From Sphaerolaimus hirsutus (Eukaryota; Nematoda; Chromadorea; Monhysterida; Sphaerolaimidae): 64,000 bases of DNA. The DNA lies in NCBI GenBank assembly GCA_964036195.1, contig OZ038459.1, forward strand, positions 22,875,206 to 22,939,205. Reading direction: 5' to 3'. Both the position numbers and the translations under genes were made by a program. Numbering within the stretch: the first letter of the stretch is position 1; the number at the start of each line of letters is the position of its first letter. Shown here piece by piece: positions 24,501-33,851 of this stretch. The notes under the pieces were generated by a model. It was not told the DNA's origin, made no database searches, and was given only the letters and a program-made list of their open reading frames with translations.

Positions 24501-25202
24501 TCACCAAACTTTTGCATGGCAGCGTGAGCCTTTTGTATCTTTAATGATTGCAGCACTTTGACACAGCTCACACTGCCATGCAAAAGTTTGGTGAAATTGT
24601 TTCTTGTGATGCAGTTTGCTGTGTTGATAGCCTATATTATTAGCATTTGTATACATTTCCCTTGATATACATCTTTTGATAGCTCGATAAGAAAATGGCA
24701 TGGTATATGATATATTACTTTTGTGCATTCAAAAGCATACACATGTTCAGGTGCAGCGTCCATTTTTTGTTGGCTTTAGCCATTTTTTATGGGATAGCAA
24801 ATTGAATGTGAACTCAAACACTTGCACATGCAAAATACGTAGTGAATAACCACTACAAACTTTCGTTTACATATTTTGAAGTGATTTCACATTTACTCTT
24901 TTAAATCAGTTCCAACACAAGTGGCAAATCAATGACTAAAAGCGCAAAACAACCGAAAAACCAGCCTTCGTTCCATGATAATCATCCACAATGGTTTCAT
25001 CCCTCGGCGCCAGCGGGTATGTCTTCGGATCAATCGAAACTGGCATCTTGTTTGACCCAAAATCAAATGTCAATTCAGAATTTGGCCCACTTTTCTCGTT
25101 TTGATACAATTTTTGGGCTGCCAAAGGTAATTGATGCAAGCGGCGACACGGCTGGATGCACGCAGCGGTTACCGCTAATTTTAGTGCGAAATTAAGCCGC
25201 AT
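21595..25202 (-). CDS. Prolyl oligopeptidase, exon 1 and truncated exon 2 (haplotype in contig 3)
   Basis: Second copy of the 5' end. Exon 1 is 25202-24966 (79 codons, ending DDYHGTK) and exon 2 starts at 21640 and is cut by the assembly gap after 46 bases ([14 protein letters not shown]). It differs from the contig 4 copy by a few substitutions (LAAQ/LAVQ, KLYQ/KLSQ, SEL/SEW). The GC donor after AAG is the same. Intron 1 is much longer here because of a 2.9 kb insertion (about 21,893-24,790) containing a GTCAAGT-word array, a hairpin element and a fold-back. No exon 3 or 4 follows on the other side of the gap in contig 2. It is best read as the alternative allele of 43648-45459, not a paralogue, because the genes to its right are in the same order in both copies. 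Confidence 0.88.
22555..24180. repeat. GTCAAGTGATAAAT-word array (haplotype A insertion)
   Basis: About 1.6 kb of loosely repeated words GTCAAGT, GATAAAT and CAAATGT, period about 13-15 bp, with many variants. It is interrupted at 23180-23618 by a CAGGGACG hairpin element whose flanks read TGTCAAGT on both sides. The array belongs to a 2.9 kb block absent from haplotype B. Confidence 0.7.
23180..23618. mobile_element. CAGGGACG element with G-run/C-run arms, nested in array
   Basis: Ends CAGGGACGTACGCAGG and CCTGCGTACGTCCTTG, followed inward by a G-run and preceded at the right by a C-run. Flank TGTCAAGT on each side would be an 8 bp target duplication, as in hAT elements, but the host array makes this ambiguous. 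A second copy is at 27179-27387. Confidence 0.65.
24301..24794. repeat. Fold-back with two near-identical 230 bp arms
   Basis: The left arm (24301 to about 24529) and right arm (about 24566-24794) are inverse copies with almost no mismatch, separated by about 36 bp. It lies at the right end of the 2.9 kb haplotype-specific insertion in prolyl oligopeptidase intron 1. It does not show the short-word structure of the other elements. Confidence 0.8.
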
Positions 25203-25720
25203 GAATCCATGTGTTTTAACTGAAATGAGTGACCTCGGAGTTTAATTTTTGCAATTTATTTTTTTGAATTGCGCTGAACAGTGGGTTCGTTTTGCTTCTC
25301 GCTCCGCCTATTTCCAAATTGTTTCCTTTAAAAGGGATCGCCGACATATTGTGAACTTGGCATTTTTCCAATGATATCTAATTTTGTATTTGGATACGAT
25401 TACGTATTGCACTAACGAGAGTAAAAGACACAGGATTTCTGTCCGAGTCACTGAAAATGTCCGCAGAATGTGATAATACCACCGGATATGGTCGCTAATG
25501 GCCGCAACACATTGTCATGCCGCCCCGGTTCACCATCGTCAACTGCGGTATACAAACGGCATATCAATACGGGTTGTTGGACAGGTGCCAAGTTCACATA
25601 ATGTCGGGATTTCTTCCATTATAAGTGAACGTATGTAAAACGACCTTTTCGCGTGGCTTATGCGAAAACGTCCCACTTGGCACTGATCCAACAGTATTTT
25701 CGAGAAAAAGAAAATTCAAC
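25203..25720. promoter_or_regulatory. Bidirectional intergenic region, prolyl oligopeptidase / Nudix, haplotype A
   Basis: 518 bp between the two divergent ATGs, free of the repeat elements that fill the rest of the window and almost identical to 45460-45977. That freedom from insertions and the closeness of the starts suggest a shared promoter. No TATA box is obvious. Confidence 0.5.
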
Positions 25721-28378
25721 ATGACGACCGTCTACGAAACTGCTGTCACTGTGCCAAAAATTGGTGAAATTTCATTTGAAGACATCAGATCGTCACCATT
25801 CATCAAACCAATTCGCATGCGATTTTCCCACGATGGTGTCCAGAGAGCTTGGGACATGATTTTGGTGCACAATAGTGTTTGCGTGATACTTTTCGAAGTG
25901 GATACAAAAAGACTGGTTTTTGTTAGGCAATTTAGGTTGGCCTGGGCTGGATATTTGTTTTTTTGGACACCTGCCTTGGACATGTTCTTACGACGTTTCA
26001 CAGCGTTAGAATACGCTAAATTCGCTCTTTTTTGTAAAAAAAATCGGAATTTTTTGCTGGAAAAACGGTCCTGAACGATTGGACAGGTGCATAGTTTTGC
26101 GATCAGATGTCAGAATCAGATGTGAATTATATGAAAAGAGAATTACACATGTAAACGACTGCACAAATATCACCTCTAATTTTTTTGCTCAAAATCCTTT
26201 GGCACTAAAAAATATGTAACGCCGATAAGTGATAAAATTGCAAGAAGTATTAATATTTGAAAATAATCACTGGACATGCGTCACTAGCAGAGAATTGGAA
26301 ATGAAACTTTAACTGTAATTTTCTCGAAATCGATTTTTTGGACTTATCGACCTTAAAAAAGTAGGCGCTTCATTTGTTCACCACTTAATTCAACTTAAAT
26401 TATCATAACTCATTTGCAGACCTGCCGTATACGTAAACGGCGCCCCAAAAGGTGCCAATCCATCAGTGACCCAGTTAAATCAAGTTAATTGGACTGAAAC
26501 GCAAGATCCCGCAAAATCTGTTACATTGGAACTTTGTGCGGGAATTGTGGATAAAGATTGCAGTTTGCTCGAAATTGCACAGGAAGAGATAATGGAGGTA
26601 TTTTTTTCAGCGTCATTTTGTGTTTTCAGTTTGAATTTGATTGAAGTTGCAATATTTTGAGTGTAATTGTAACTGCAAAATCCCGAAAATTTTCGACAAT
26701 TTTGATAGAATTTTTTTACAAAATAATAACTCTCCTTGAATAATCCCCCCAAAGGAATGATAACAAAATAATTCTCCAGGGCACTTATTCGAGTTAATGT
26801 GGTATTTAGCATAAAAATGACGCTTCCAATCAAACTAAACTTTAATTATATTTCATAAATCCTCTGACACATTTTTTTCAGGAAACGGGTTATGAAATTC
26901 CACTGAATCGCCTAGAAAGAGTGACATCATTCCGCAGTGGAGTTGGCGTCATTGGAGATGTGCAAACTCATTTTTATGCTGAAGTTTGTTTTCTTTTTTT
27001 TGTTTGGCGGTGTAAAAAGTTTTTTCTTCAACATTTTATAAATACACATTTGAGTTTACAATAATGAATAATATTGATCGACGTCAACAGCTGACGGATA
27101 CATCATTCCCGTGAACTCAAATGCAGTTAAAAACAGATCTGTTAGCTTTGGAAATTTCGGTTGTCAACTAGAGTGCGTCAGGGACGTATCCAGGATTTTT
27201 GAGCGGGGGGGGCTGCTTGTTTACGGAGCCCGGCGAGGGGGGGCTGAGTGGCGGAATGGCGCCAGTGCCATGGCGCCATTCCGCCACTATGTAGCTAAAA
27301 TTTTAGGGGGGGGGGCTGAGCCCCCCCCCTCGCCGGCCTCCGTAAACAAGCAGCCCCCCCCGCTCAAAAATCCTGGATACGTCCCTGTTCTCACATGACA
27401 GGTATTTTTGTTTCAGCACTTGCGGCAGCATCAAATCTTGTGCAAATGCTCTCTCAGATGTTCACATAAGAGTATATGTATGTTTAATAACTACTTACAC
27501 CATGGAAACATCAATGGCACCATGGCATGGCACCTATAAATGGGGCTGGCACCTTTTCCTTACCACATCTGTCACATTTTTAAATCATTTTCTCATTTTG
27601 ATTATTGTGTGCCATTTAAATTTGTATCATCTACTTTTCAGTAGAGATGATCAGTTGGGTTTGTGATCAAATGGAAATGACTCCTAAATGCAATATGCCA
27701 AATGAGATATGCTCTGCTATACCAAAAGCAAAATATCGAAATATCAAAAATATCGAAATATCGATATCGAATATCGAGCATTTTTTAATATCGAATATCG
27801 ATATCGAGGGTCCATATCGTATCGAATATCGAGTTTCAGAAAAAAATATCGAATATCGATATCGAAAAGTCATATCGTCCAAACCCTAGATACGGCCCTG
27901 TTGTGCGTAGAGTCAATGTAATGTCGTGCGTTTGCCGTTTGCCAATTGCCTGTCTGGTCACTTTGCAATAACTTGGAAAATGACACCTGAAAGTTTTTTC
28001 TCAGGCGGAAACTCCTAAACCCTAAAATTGTTGAAATTTTCATAACCTCCTGTGAATTTCTTTCATCACACCGTGAATTTTATAAATTTTCAGGTTTATT
28101 CGAGCGAGAGAACTGGACAGGGCGGTGGAAATATCCACGAACACGAAAATATCGAAATTCAATGGATTCCCTGCTGCGAAGCTGGCAAAATTATGTTCGA
28201 TGAAAATTTGTCCAAACCTCCAGGTTTACTTTTTGGTTTGTCGTGGTTTTTTAGAAATAAGGCGCCATTGTGTTGCCGGGTAAATCGCAGCGAATTTGAA
28301 TGTAGAAAAAATTTGTTTTTTGGCCTTACTGTGGGCTTGCTTTTTGGTTTAGTTGTGTGGAAATTCGGTAGAAGATAG
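25721..28378 (+). CDS. NUDT14-like Nudix hydrolase (UDP-sugar pyrophosphatase family) with C-terminal hydrophobic tail, haplotype A
   Basis: Family members hydrolyse UDP-glucose or ADP-ribose. Exons: 25721-25935, 26420-26597, 26882-26983, 28094-28378; all phases fit, 259 residues. Blocks in order: SSPFIKPIRMRF, RAWDMILVHNSVCVILF, LVFVRQFRPAVYVNG, SVTLELCAGIVDKDC, EIAQEEIMEETGYEI (Nudix helix; the consensus Arg is Glu and the catalytic Glu pair EE remains), TSFRSGVGVIGDVQTHFYAEV, IEIQWIPC, LLFGLSWFFRNKAPL. Human NUDT14 (from memory) ends near the last block; here about 35 residues follow, ending with NLFFGLTVGLLFGLVVW (residues 238-254) then KFGRR, a typical tail-anchor layout. An in-frame ATG at 25625 exists, but 25721 is closer to where family proteins begin. 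Intron 3 carries a CAGGGACG hairpin element. It is divergent from prolyl oligopeptidase and convergent with the collagen. Confidence 0.9.
27179..27387. mobile_element. CAGGGACG hairpin element in Nudix intron 3 (haplotype A)
   Basis: CAGGGACGTATCCAGGATTT...G-run...GGCGCCATTCC...C-run...and the inverse, forming an almost complete hairpin of about 209 bp. Absent from haplotype B. Confidence 0.75.
27730..27885. repeat. ATATCG-word stretch
   Basis: Runs of AAATATCG and ATATCGATATCG, ending CCAAACCCTAG. The right end resembles the AACCCT end of the GGGATC elements; no matching left end is visible. It is in Nudix intron 3 of haplotype A only. Confidence 0.55.
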
Positions 28379-28860
28379 TTTTCTATGTTGTAAACATGTT
28401 TAGAAGTTCATTTATTTATATTTTTATATTTCAACTTTATCAATCTGTATGTATATGCGTTTCTTACATTTGATCTGGGCATGAAAAACAACAATTATTG
28501 AAAATACTTCGCACGAAAACGTCCGTCACTTTTATAAAAAAATCAACAAAAAGTATTGCACTATATTCTCCGAGTATTGCACTTTCTCTGAATAACTCGT
28601 ACATCTGCATGTGCAAAGTCTGAAGGAAGCATTTTCACATCTGCGATTTCCGTATTATTGCTTTTTACATGTACAACTTTTTACCAGCATGTACAAAAAA
28701 AGTTTAGCAAACAAACTTGTTCTCAAAATTTACATGTTTTTGCAGAACAAACTTACTGCACATGCAAATCTACCACTCAAAATCACACCTCAATCCGTAT
28801 TACATCTCGTCAACTCAAATCACATCTCGTCAACTCAAATCACATCTGTCAACTCAAAAT

Positions 28861-31821
28861 CTAATAGCCCGGGGGCATCCTCGGTGGTGGGCAGTGCTTG
28901 CAGTTGCCAGGTTCACCCTTATCGCCGGGGGGTCCGGGGGGTCCCCATTTGCCATCCTCTCCTGGCTCACCATCATCTCCTGGTTCGCCCTATGTTTGTA
29001 AGGGGGTTATTTGGGGGGGGGGTTGGCACAGTGCCAGTGTGAGGTATTTAGGGCTTTTTGAGTGTCTTGCTGGCATGTATACTTGCTGAAAGTTAAAATT
29101 TCTAAATTTGGTAGATTTGTGAAAAAACGCCTTTGAGTTTGCTGGATTATTTATCATTTTGAGCTCGATAAACAGTACATAGTTGACGGATTCCTCATTC
29201 TGGTAAACTCGTATTTTCTTAAAGCAGATTTACCGACTTTGAAAATTTCGCTGATAACTCTTGTAGCCTAGTGTAGCGCAACACAAAGTATAAAGCTTGC
29301 CAATATTTATAATTTTGGTTCGCCAAAATCTTGCCACCCACACTTTACACCACTGAAATTTGGGACACTTGGACATTGGATCTCATTTTGGTAAACTCAA
29401 ATGTGTTCAAAACTGAATTATGAGTTTCCGAAATTTCGGTGGTGTACCAGTGTGCGCAACACCAAAATGTCAAAATAATCTCACCAGATGTCACTTTAAA
29501 AAATCAAAAAACCACCCAAGTAAAACCAAAATCCCAAAACCCAAAAACACAACAACCAAAGTCCCCAAAACTCTCTCACCATAGGCCCAGACATGCCCTT
29601 CTTGCCATCCTTGCCATTCTCGCCCTGCTCACCCATTGGTCCCTTCTCGCCCTTAGGTCCCGCCTCCCCAGTCTGTCCCGGCTCACCAACAACGACCACG
29701 ACCCTGCCGGGCTCCCCTTGGGGTCCGGGGGGTCCCTCCCTGCCGGGCCTGCCCGGCATGCCCGCGGGACCGGGCATGCCCTTGTGACCCTTCTTGCCGT
29801 TTTTGCCCAGATCCCCCGCGGGACCCTTGGGACCTTTGGGACCTTTCTGGCCGCAGTTTCCTGGGGGGTTGAGGGGGGTGAATGGATTGCGTTAATTTGT
29901 AATTTGCGCTAGTATTTTTTTATCTGTTTTTGAGTTTCTAATGTTGAGCCCAGTGAGGTTTTCATACTGTTTTCAGTTACCTATTCCAAAGGACTATTCG
30001 AAATATTTGTTATTTTGTGGTGATGTAAAGACAATTATCACTTTTTCAACAATTCCTCGCTTAGCATCCTATTTTCTGTAGCTTTACAGCCATATTTGGA
30101 AGAAAAAAACAAGTGTCGTCACCCGCACCCCCCTCCCAAGTGCCCCCCCCCAAACAAAATCCCCCCTCACCCATGGGTCCAGGTGGGCCAGGGGGGCAGA
30201 TCACGCATGGCTCCTTGTTCTGGTCGGCCTTGATCACGTTGCCGTCCTTGCCGGGCATGCCGTCCTTGCCCGGCTCGCCGTCCTGCCCGTCATAACCGTC
30301 ATCTCCGGGCTCGCCGGCGGGCCCGGCGGCACCCTGCTGGCACGTGCAGCCTGGGAGGGGTGGGTAGGGTAGGTTGGAGGGTGTAGGGTGTAGGTTGATA
30401 GTTGGTAGGTAGGGTGGGATTTTCGGGATCGGGGTTGGTTTTTTGAATTTTTAGGATCGGGATTGCGAATTTCTAATTTCGGGATCGTCGTTGAGATTTT
30501 GGAGTCGGCATCGGGACCATAATATGCTGGTATTTTTCGGGATTCGCATCCCGTTTGAACCCTAGGTAGGTTGGCAGATTAGCATACCAAATATTTCGGG
30601 GGATTTATGTTTTTTTAAGAGATGTGAAAATGTAAAACTAATTTGTGAAGGGACGTGTAAAATGTCAAGTAAATTTGTCAAGTGTCATGTAAATTTTTAA
30701 TGTGAAATACCCGGTAAAATATTTTATATAGCATTTGATATCTGACAAATTTGTCTACATTGCGTGTACTTGACTGATACATGATGTCGATATTTCTAGT
30801 ATATTTAAAAATTCAAATAATAAACTTTAATCGTAGAAAAAAACACAAACACCACCCTCAAATACCCCCCCCCCCCTCCCTTCCAAAAACAACCCCCACT
30901 CACAAGTATCCTGCGTGCTGGGAGCTGGTTTGCCCGCTGGCAACGCGCCAGTCGGGGGGTAGTCGGGCGGGGGCGTGTCGTAGCCCGACGGGGGCTGGGT
31001 GGCGCCGTAGTTGTCGTTGTCGTCGGGCACCCACTGCCCGAAGGACCAGGCGCGCTTTTGGCGCTTGCCCGACGCGGATTGGGCCGCTTGAAGTTCGATC
31101 CACATGTCGCGCGAGGCCGACTGGGGGGGGGGTTGGGGGTGATGGGTTTGAAAAGAAGAGAAAGGGTTTTTGTGAGGTGTTATACGGTCACAGGTACTCT
31201 CGCACCCTGTAAAGTTATAGTCAGGTGTAAAATGTCAGTTAAAATGGTAAGGTTTTTTTACTTAACTTTCAGCATTTTAGATGACAATTGACAAATTTGT
31301 ATGACATTTTAGACTACAGGGTTCGGGACTGGCATCTGAACTGTGGTTGATGTTTTGAATACACCCGGACTTGCATAGATGGTTGCGGAGAGCAATTTTT
31401 ATCACTTGACATGACCATTTGTGCAATTAGACAAGTGAACAAAAGTGGTATGTTTTAAGTCAAGTGAAATGTAGCTTGATGGTGACAAGTCAATCTACAA
31501 ATGTATTTAGTTTGACTTGCCCTTTGCCTTGCCACTTTTCTGGTATTTAAATCATTTTCATATCTAACCGCGCCCCAAAACCTCAACCTACCCACCCTAC
31601 CCCAAACCCCCCCCCCCTCAAACAACCCCCCCACAAACTTGGCAATAGTCCAACTCAGCCATCATATGCGTCTGCAGTGCCTGCACGTAGGTGTAGATCA
31701 TGGGTAGGCACACCACTGAACCTACAATAGCCACGGTGCCTATCGCAACTGCCGCAAAGGCTACCCGACGTGCTGCGGCGACCTTTTCTTCCTCCATGTT
31801 CATGTTTTTGTAGGCTGACAT
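28861..31821 (-). CDS. Nematode cuticle collagen, five exons, haplotype A
   Basis: Secreted structural collagen of the cuticle. Exons (minus): 31821-31639, 31120-30904, 30350-30171, 29860-29580, 28989-28861; 990 nt, 329 residues, stop TAG. Residues 1-61 form the cuticle-collagen N domain with a hydrophobic signal-anchor (VAFAAVAIGTVAIVGSVVCL). Residues 81-84 are RQKR, the subtilisin/furin-type processing site usual in this family. A Pro/Tyr/Asp-rich spacer leads to CCTCQQG, then Gly-X-Y blocks broken by NVIKADQNKEPCVICP and RVVVVV, then a terminal CKHC pair: Cys clusters flank the triple-helical blocks as in other cuticle collagens. The sequence can start four to seven codons further up only with non-ATG codons, so ATG 31821 is chosen. 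Several introns begin with G-runs and end with C-runs. A TATA box lies 90 bp upstream. Confidence 0.96.
31194..31335. mobile_element. Introner-like relative in collagen intron 1, haplotype A
   Basis: Runs from CAG/GTACTCTCGCACCCTGTA to CTACAGGGTTCGGGACTGGC. Interior GTAAAATGTC and TGACATTTTA words. Also present in haplotype B (about 50,788-50,933), so it predates the split of the two copies. Confidence 0.55.
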
Positions 31822-33344
31822 GTGGGCCTTGAATTTGGACACAAATGAATTTGGGTCCTGGTGGGTGTTTTCCGAATGGATGGGAAATTGGTTTTGAATT
31901 GTGAGGGGGCGCCTTTTTATATTGGGTGATTTTGGGGGAGTTTTGTTGTAATGTTCGCTGGAAACTGGAATTTTGGGTTGGATGGAGTTTTGCGAGGGAT
32001 TTTACAATGTTGCGACTGCTACAGTAATCGTTTGAATAGGGCGCGCGCCTGATATTTGATGCCTTAAGACTTCATGGCGCCTGTTTTGCTGGTAAAATAA
32101 ATACCCAAGTTAGATACGGAAATGGAATGTGTATTTTGACGTATTGTTTTAGAAGTCGAGATTATTATGTGCGTGGAAAGTGTAAAATTTTGCCACTGGC
32201 CATATTTCGCTACCAATTTCGATGCTAAAAACTCTATGGTAATTACATCAATTTATCATCAATAAGAGAAAACACCATTTCGGCTTTTACACACACTTAT
32301 AATCCCAAACTAAACCTTTTACAGATATTTTACCAATATTCATACATTTATATTGAATGTCGATCAGTGTCCATCTATTCGCTAAAATACGGTATTCAAT
32401 TTTACGCGCATGATAATTGAAAACCGGTCAGTGCACATCGTTTGAGATGTGAATTGTGAGTGACCACTGGTCACTCACATTAAATTTATACACATGCGCT
32501 GTAATTTTAACTGTATTTGTGCGTAGTCATGTGATCAAATGGGGGTCAATCCAATTTGAAGTATTTTCATTGTGTTGGCGAATATACATAATGTGCTCTT
32601 TGGGTGAATGTGTTTAAAATACTACCTATATTATTTTCCTTAGTTTGTGGAAAGTTAAGTTTATTTGGTGCGGTGAAGTTTGTAGCAAAAGCTAATGTAG
32701 AAATACAAATAGTAAATGAATACGAACGAAAAAAAGCATTAAATCGTTATATAAAATTAGCAAATGAAAGTAGAAATTATAGCATTATCGTGCCCGAAAA
32801 TTATCGAAAAGTTTGAACGTAGCTTTCATAAAATATATATTATTTTTTTAGTATACATTTATCGGATATCGGGTATAGAACGATTTTTTGTATGGAACAT
32901 CGGCATCGAAAATCTGCGTCAAAAAATATCAAACAGCGGAAGCAATGCATACTTTAAAATATTTGCCCGTCATCAAATTTTTGTCAGAAATATCAAATAT
33001 TGGCCACCCGACGTATACAAAACTGGAATGACTTATTGCTGAGAGATTGTGACATGATGATGATAAATATTTTTATAAAAATATGTTTTCGTATAAAAAA
33101 ATAAAAATTTGGAATGGTTGGATAGGATAACAAATATGACTCAAATTCTGCCATACTGCCCCCATTTCTTTAATACGTATTTTAATAAATTTTGTTCATA
33201 CCATAATTTTGAGCAAACCAAACCACGTCACATTTTTGGATCAGTGCCAACTTATTCGATCATTCCATTCCGGATAAATTTACAGCAATGAGTCACTCGA
33301 GTTGACAAAAAAACATTGATATTTACAAATCAAAATGTTTTACA
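31822..33344. other. Collagen upstream region, no gene
   Basis: Conserved between the haplotypes apart from insertions (haplotype B gains about 1.1 kb at 51740-52836). A near-perfect palindrome GTGAGTGACCACTGGTCACT lies at 32,457-32,479. Short open frames near 32.6-33.0 kb are not kept in the other copy and are not called as genes. Confidence 0.5.
31911..31921 (-). promoter_or_regulatory. TATA box of the cuticle collagen, haplotype A
   Basis: TATAAAAAGGC on the minus strand, 90 bp upstream of the collagen ATG at 31821. The same box is found at the matching place in the other haplotype. TATA boxes are common before cuticle collagen genes; the transcription start has not been seen directly. 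Confidence 0.6.
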
Positions 33345-33844
33345 CCGTATTTACTCGAATAATTCCCCCGTAGAATTATTTTTTGTCAGACTTTTAATGG
33401 GAGAACTAAATATTCACGGGTGAATTTTTTCCATCGAAATTTTCAAGCATTTAACAAAATATCCTTTATTGGCCAAAAAACATGCAATTTTTGTTCAAAT
33501 TCGACACAACAAATTTACAAAAAGCCTATTTGAAGGGTAATTTGGGGAGGATTATTTTTCCTCACTCCTCTAACAAGGGGATTTGTTCAATTCAGGTGGG
33601 AATCCCAAGCCCTGTAAAGTGTAAAGTAAAGTGTCAAATGTAAAGTCAAATGCAAAGTCAAATGTCAAATGTAAAGTCAAATGCAAAGTAAACTGTCAAT
33701 TGCCATGCAAAGTTCAGTAAAAGGAACTTTTTTGTTTTGTTTTGATTGACACTTTACTTTGCATTTGACTTTACATTTGACACTTTACTTAACACTTTAC
33801 AGGGCTTGGGACTGCCCCCAGGTGAATTATTCAAGCAAATACGG
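33345..33844. mobile_element. CCGTATTT element, word AATAATTCCCCC, at the globin stop, split by an introner-like insertion
   Basis: CCGTATTTACTCGAATAATT at the left and AATTATTCAAGCAAATACGG at the right. The uninterrupted form is 54108-54370 in haplotype B. Its right edge is 7-8 bp from the globin TGA in both haplotypes, so it supplies the 3' untranslated region. Confidence 0.75.
33596..33821 (+). mobile_element. Introner-like element, haplotype A insertion with CAGGTG on both sides
   Basis: 226 bp, begins GTGGGAATCCCAAGCCCTGT, ends ACAGGGCTTGGGACTGCCCC + CAG. The left junction reads TTCAGGTGGG and the right CCCAGGTGAA, while haplotype B has the unoccupied site TTCAGGTGTA at 54341-54350. So CAGGTG is duplicated and the inserted piece is a GT...AG unit in the plus direction. 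Words inside: GTAAAGT, GTCAAAT, GCAAAGT in inverted arms. Confidence 0.8.
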
Positions 33845-33851
33845 TACACAC

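Noticed and set aside
24367..24728. The same 50-residue peptide encoded on both strands
   Set aside because: Direct result of the fold-back arms being inverse copies.
21595..25202. A second, paralogous prolyl oligopeptidase gene
   Set aside because: Whole neighbourhood is repeated in the same order with allele-level differences; alternative haplotype is simpler.
29439..30295. Plus-strand frames rich in Pro/Ser/Leu over the collagen
   Set aside because: Antisense shadows of the Gly-X-Y exons on the minus strand.
32604..33042. Open frames upstream of the collagen (haplotype A)
   Set aside because: The matching region of haplotype B (53.29-53.8 kb) has frame-breaking indels, so not protein coding.
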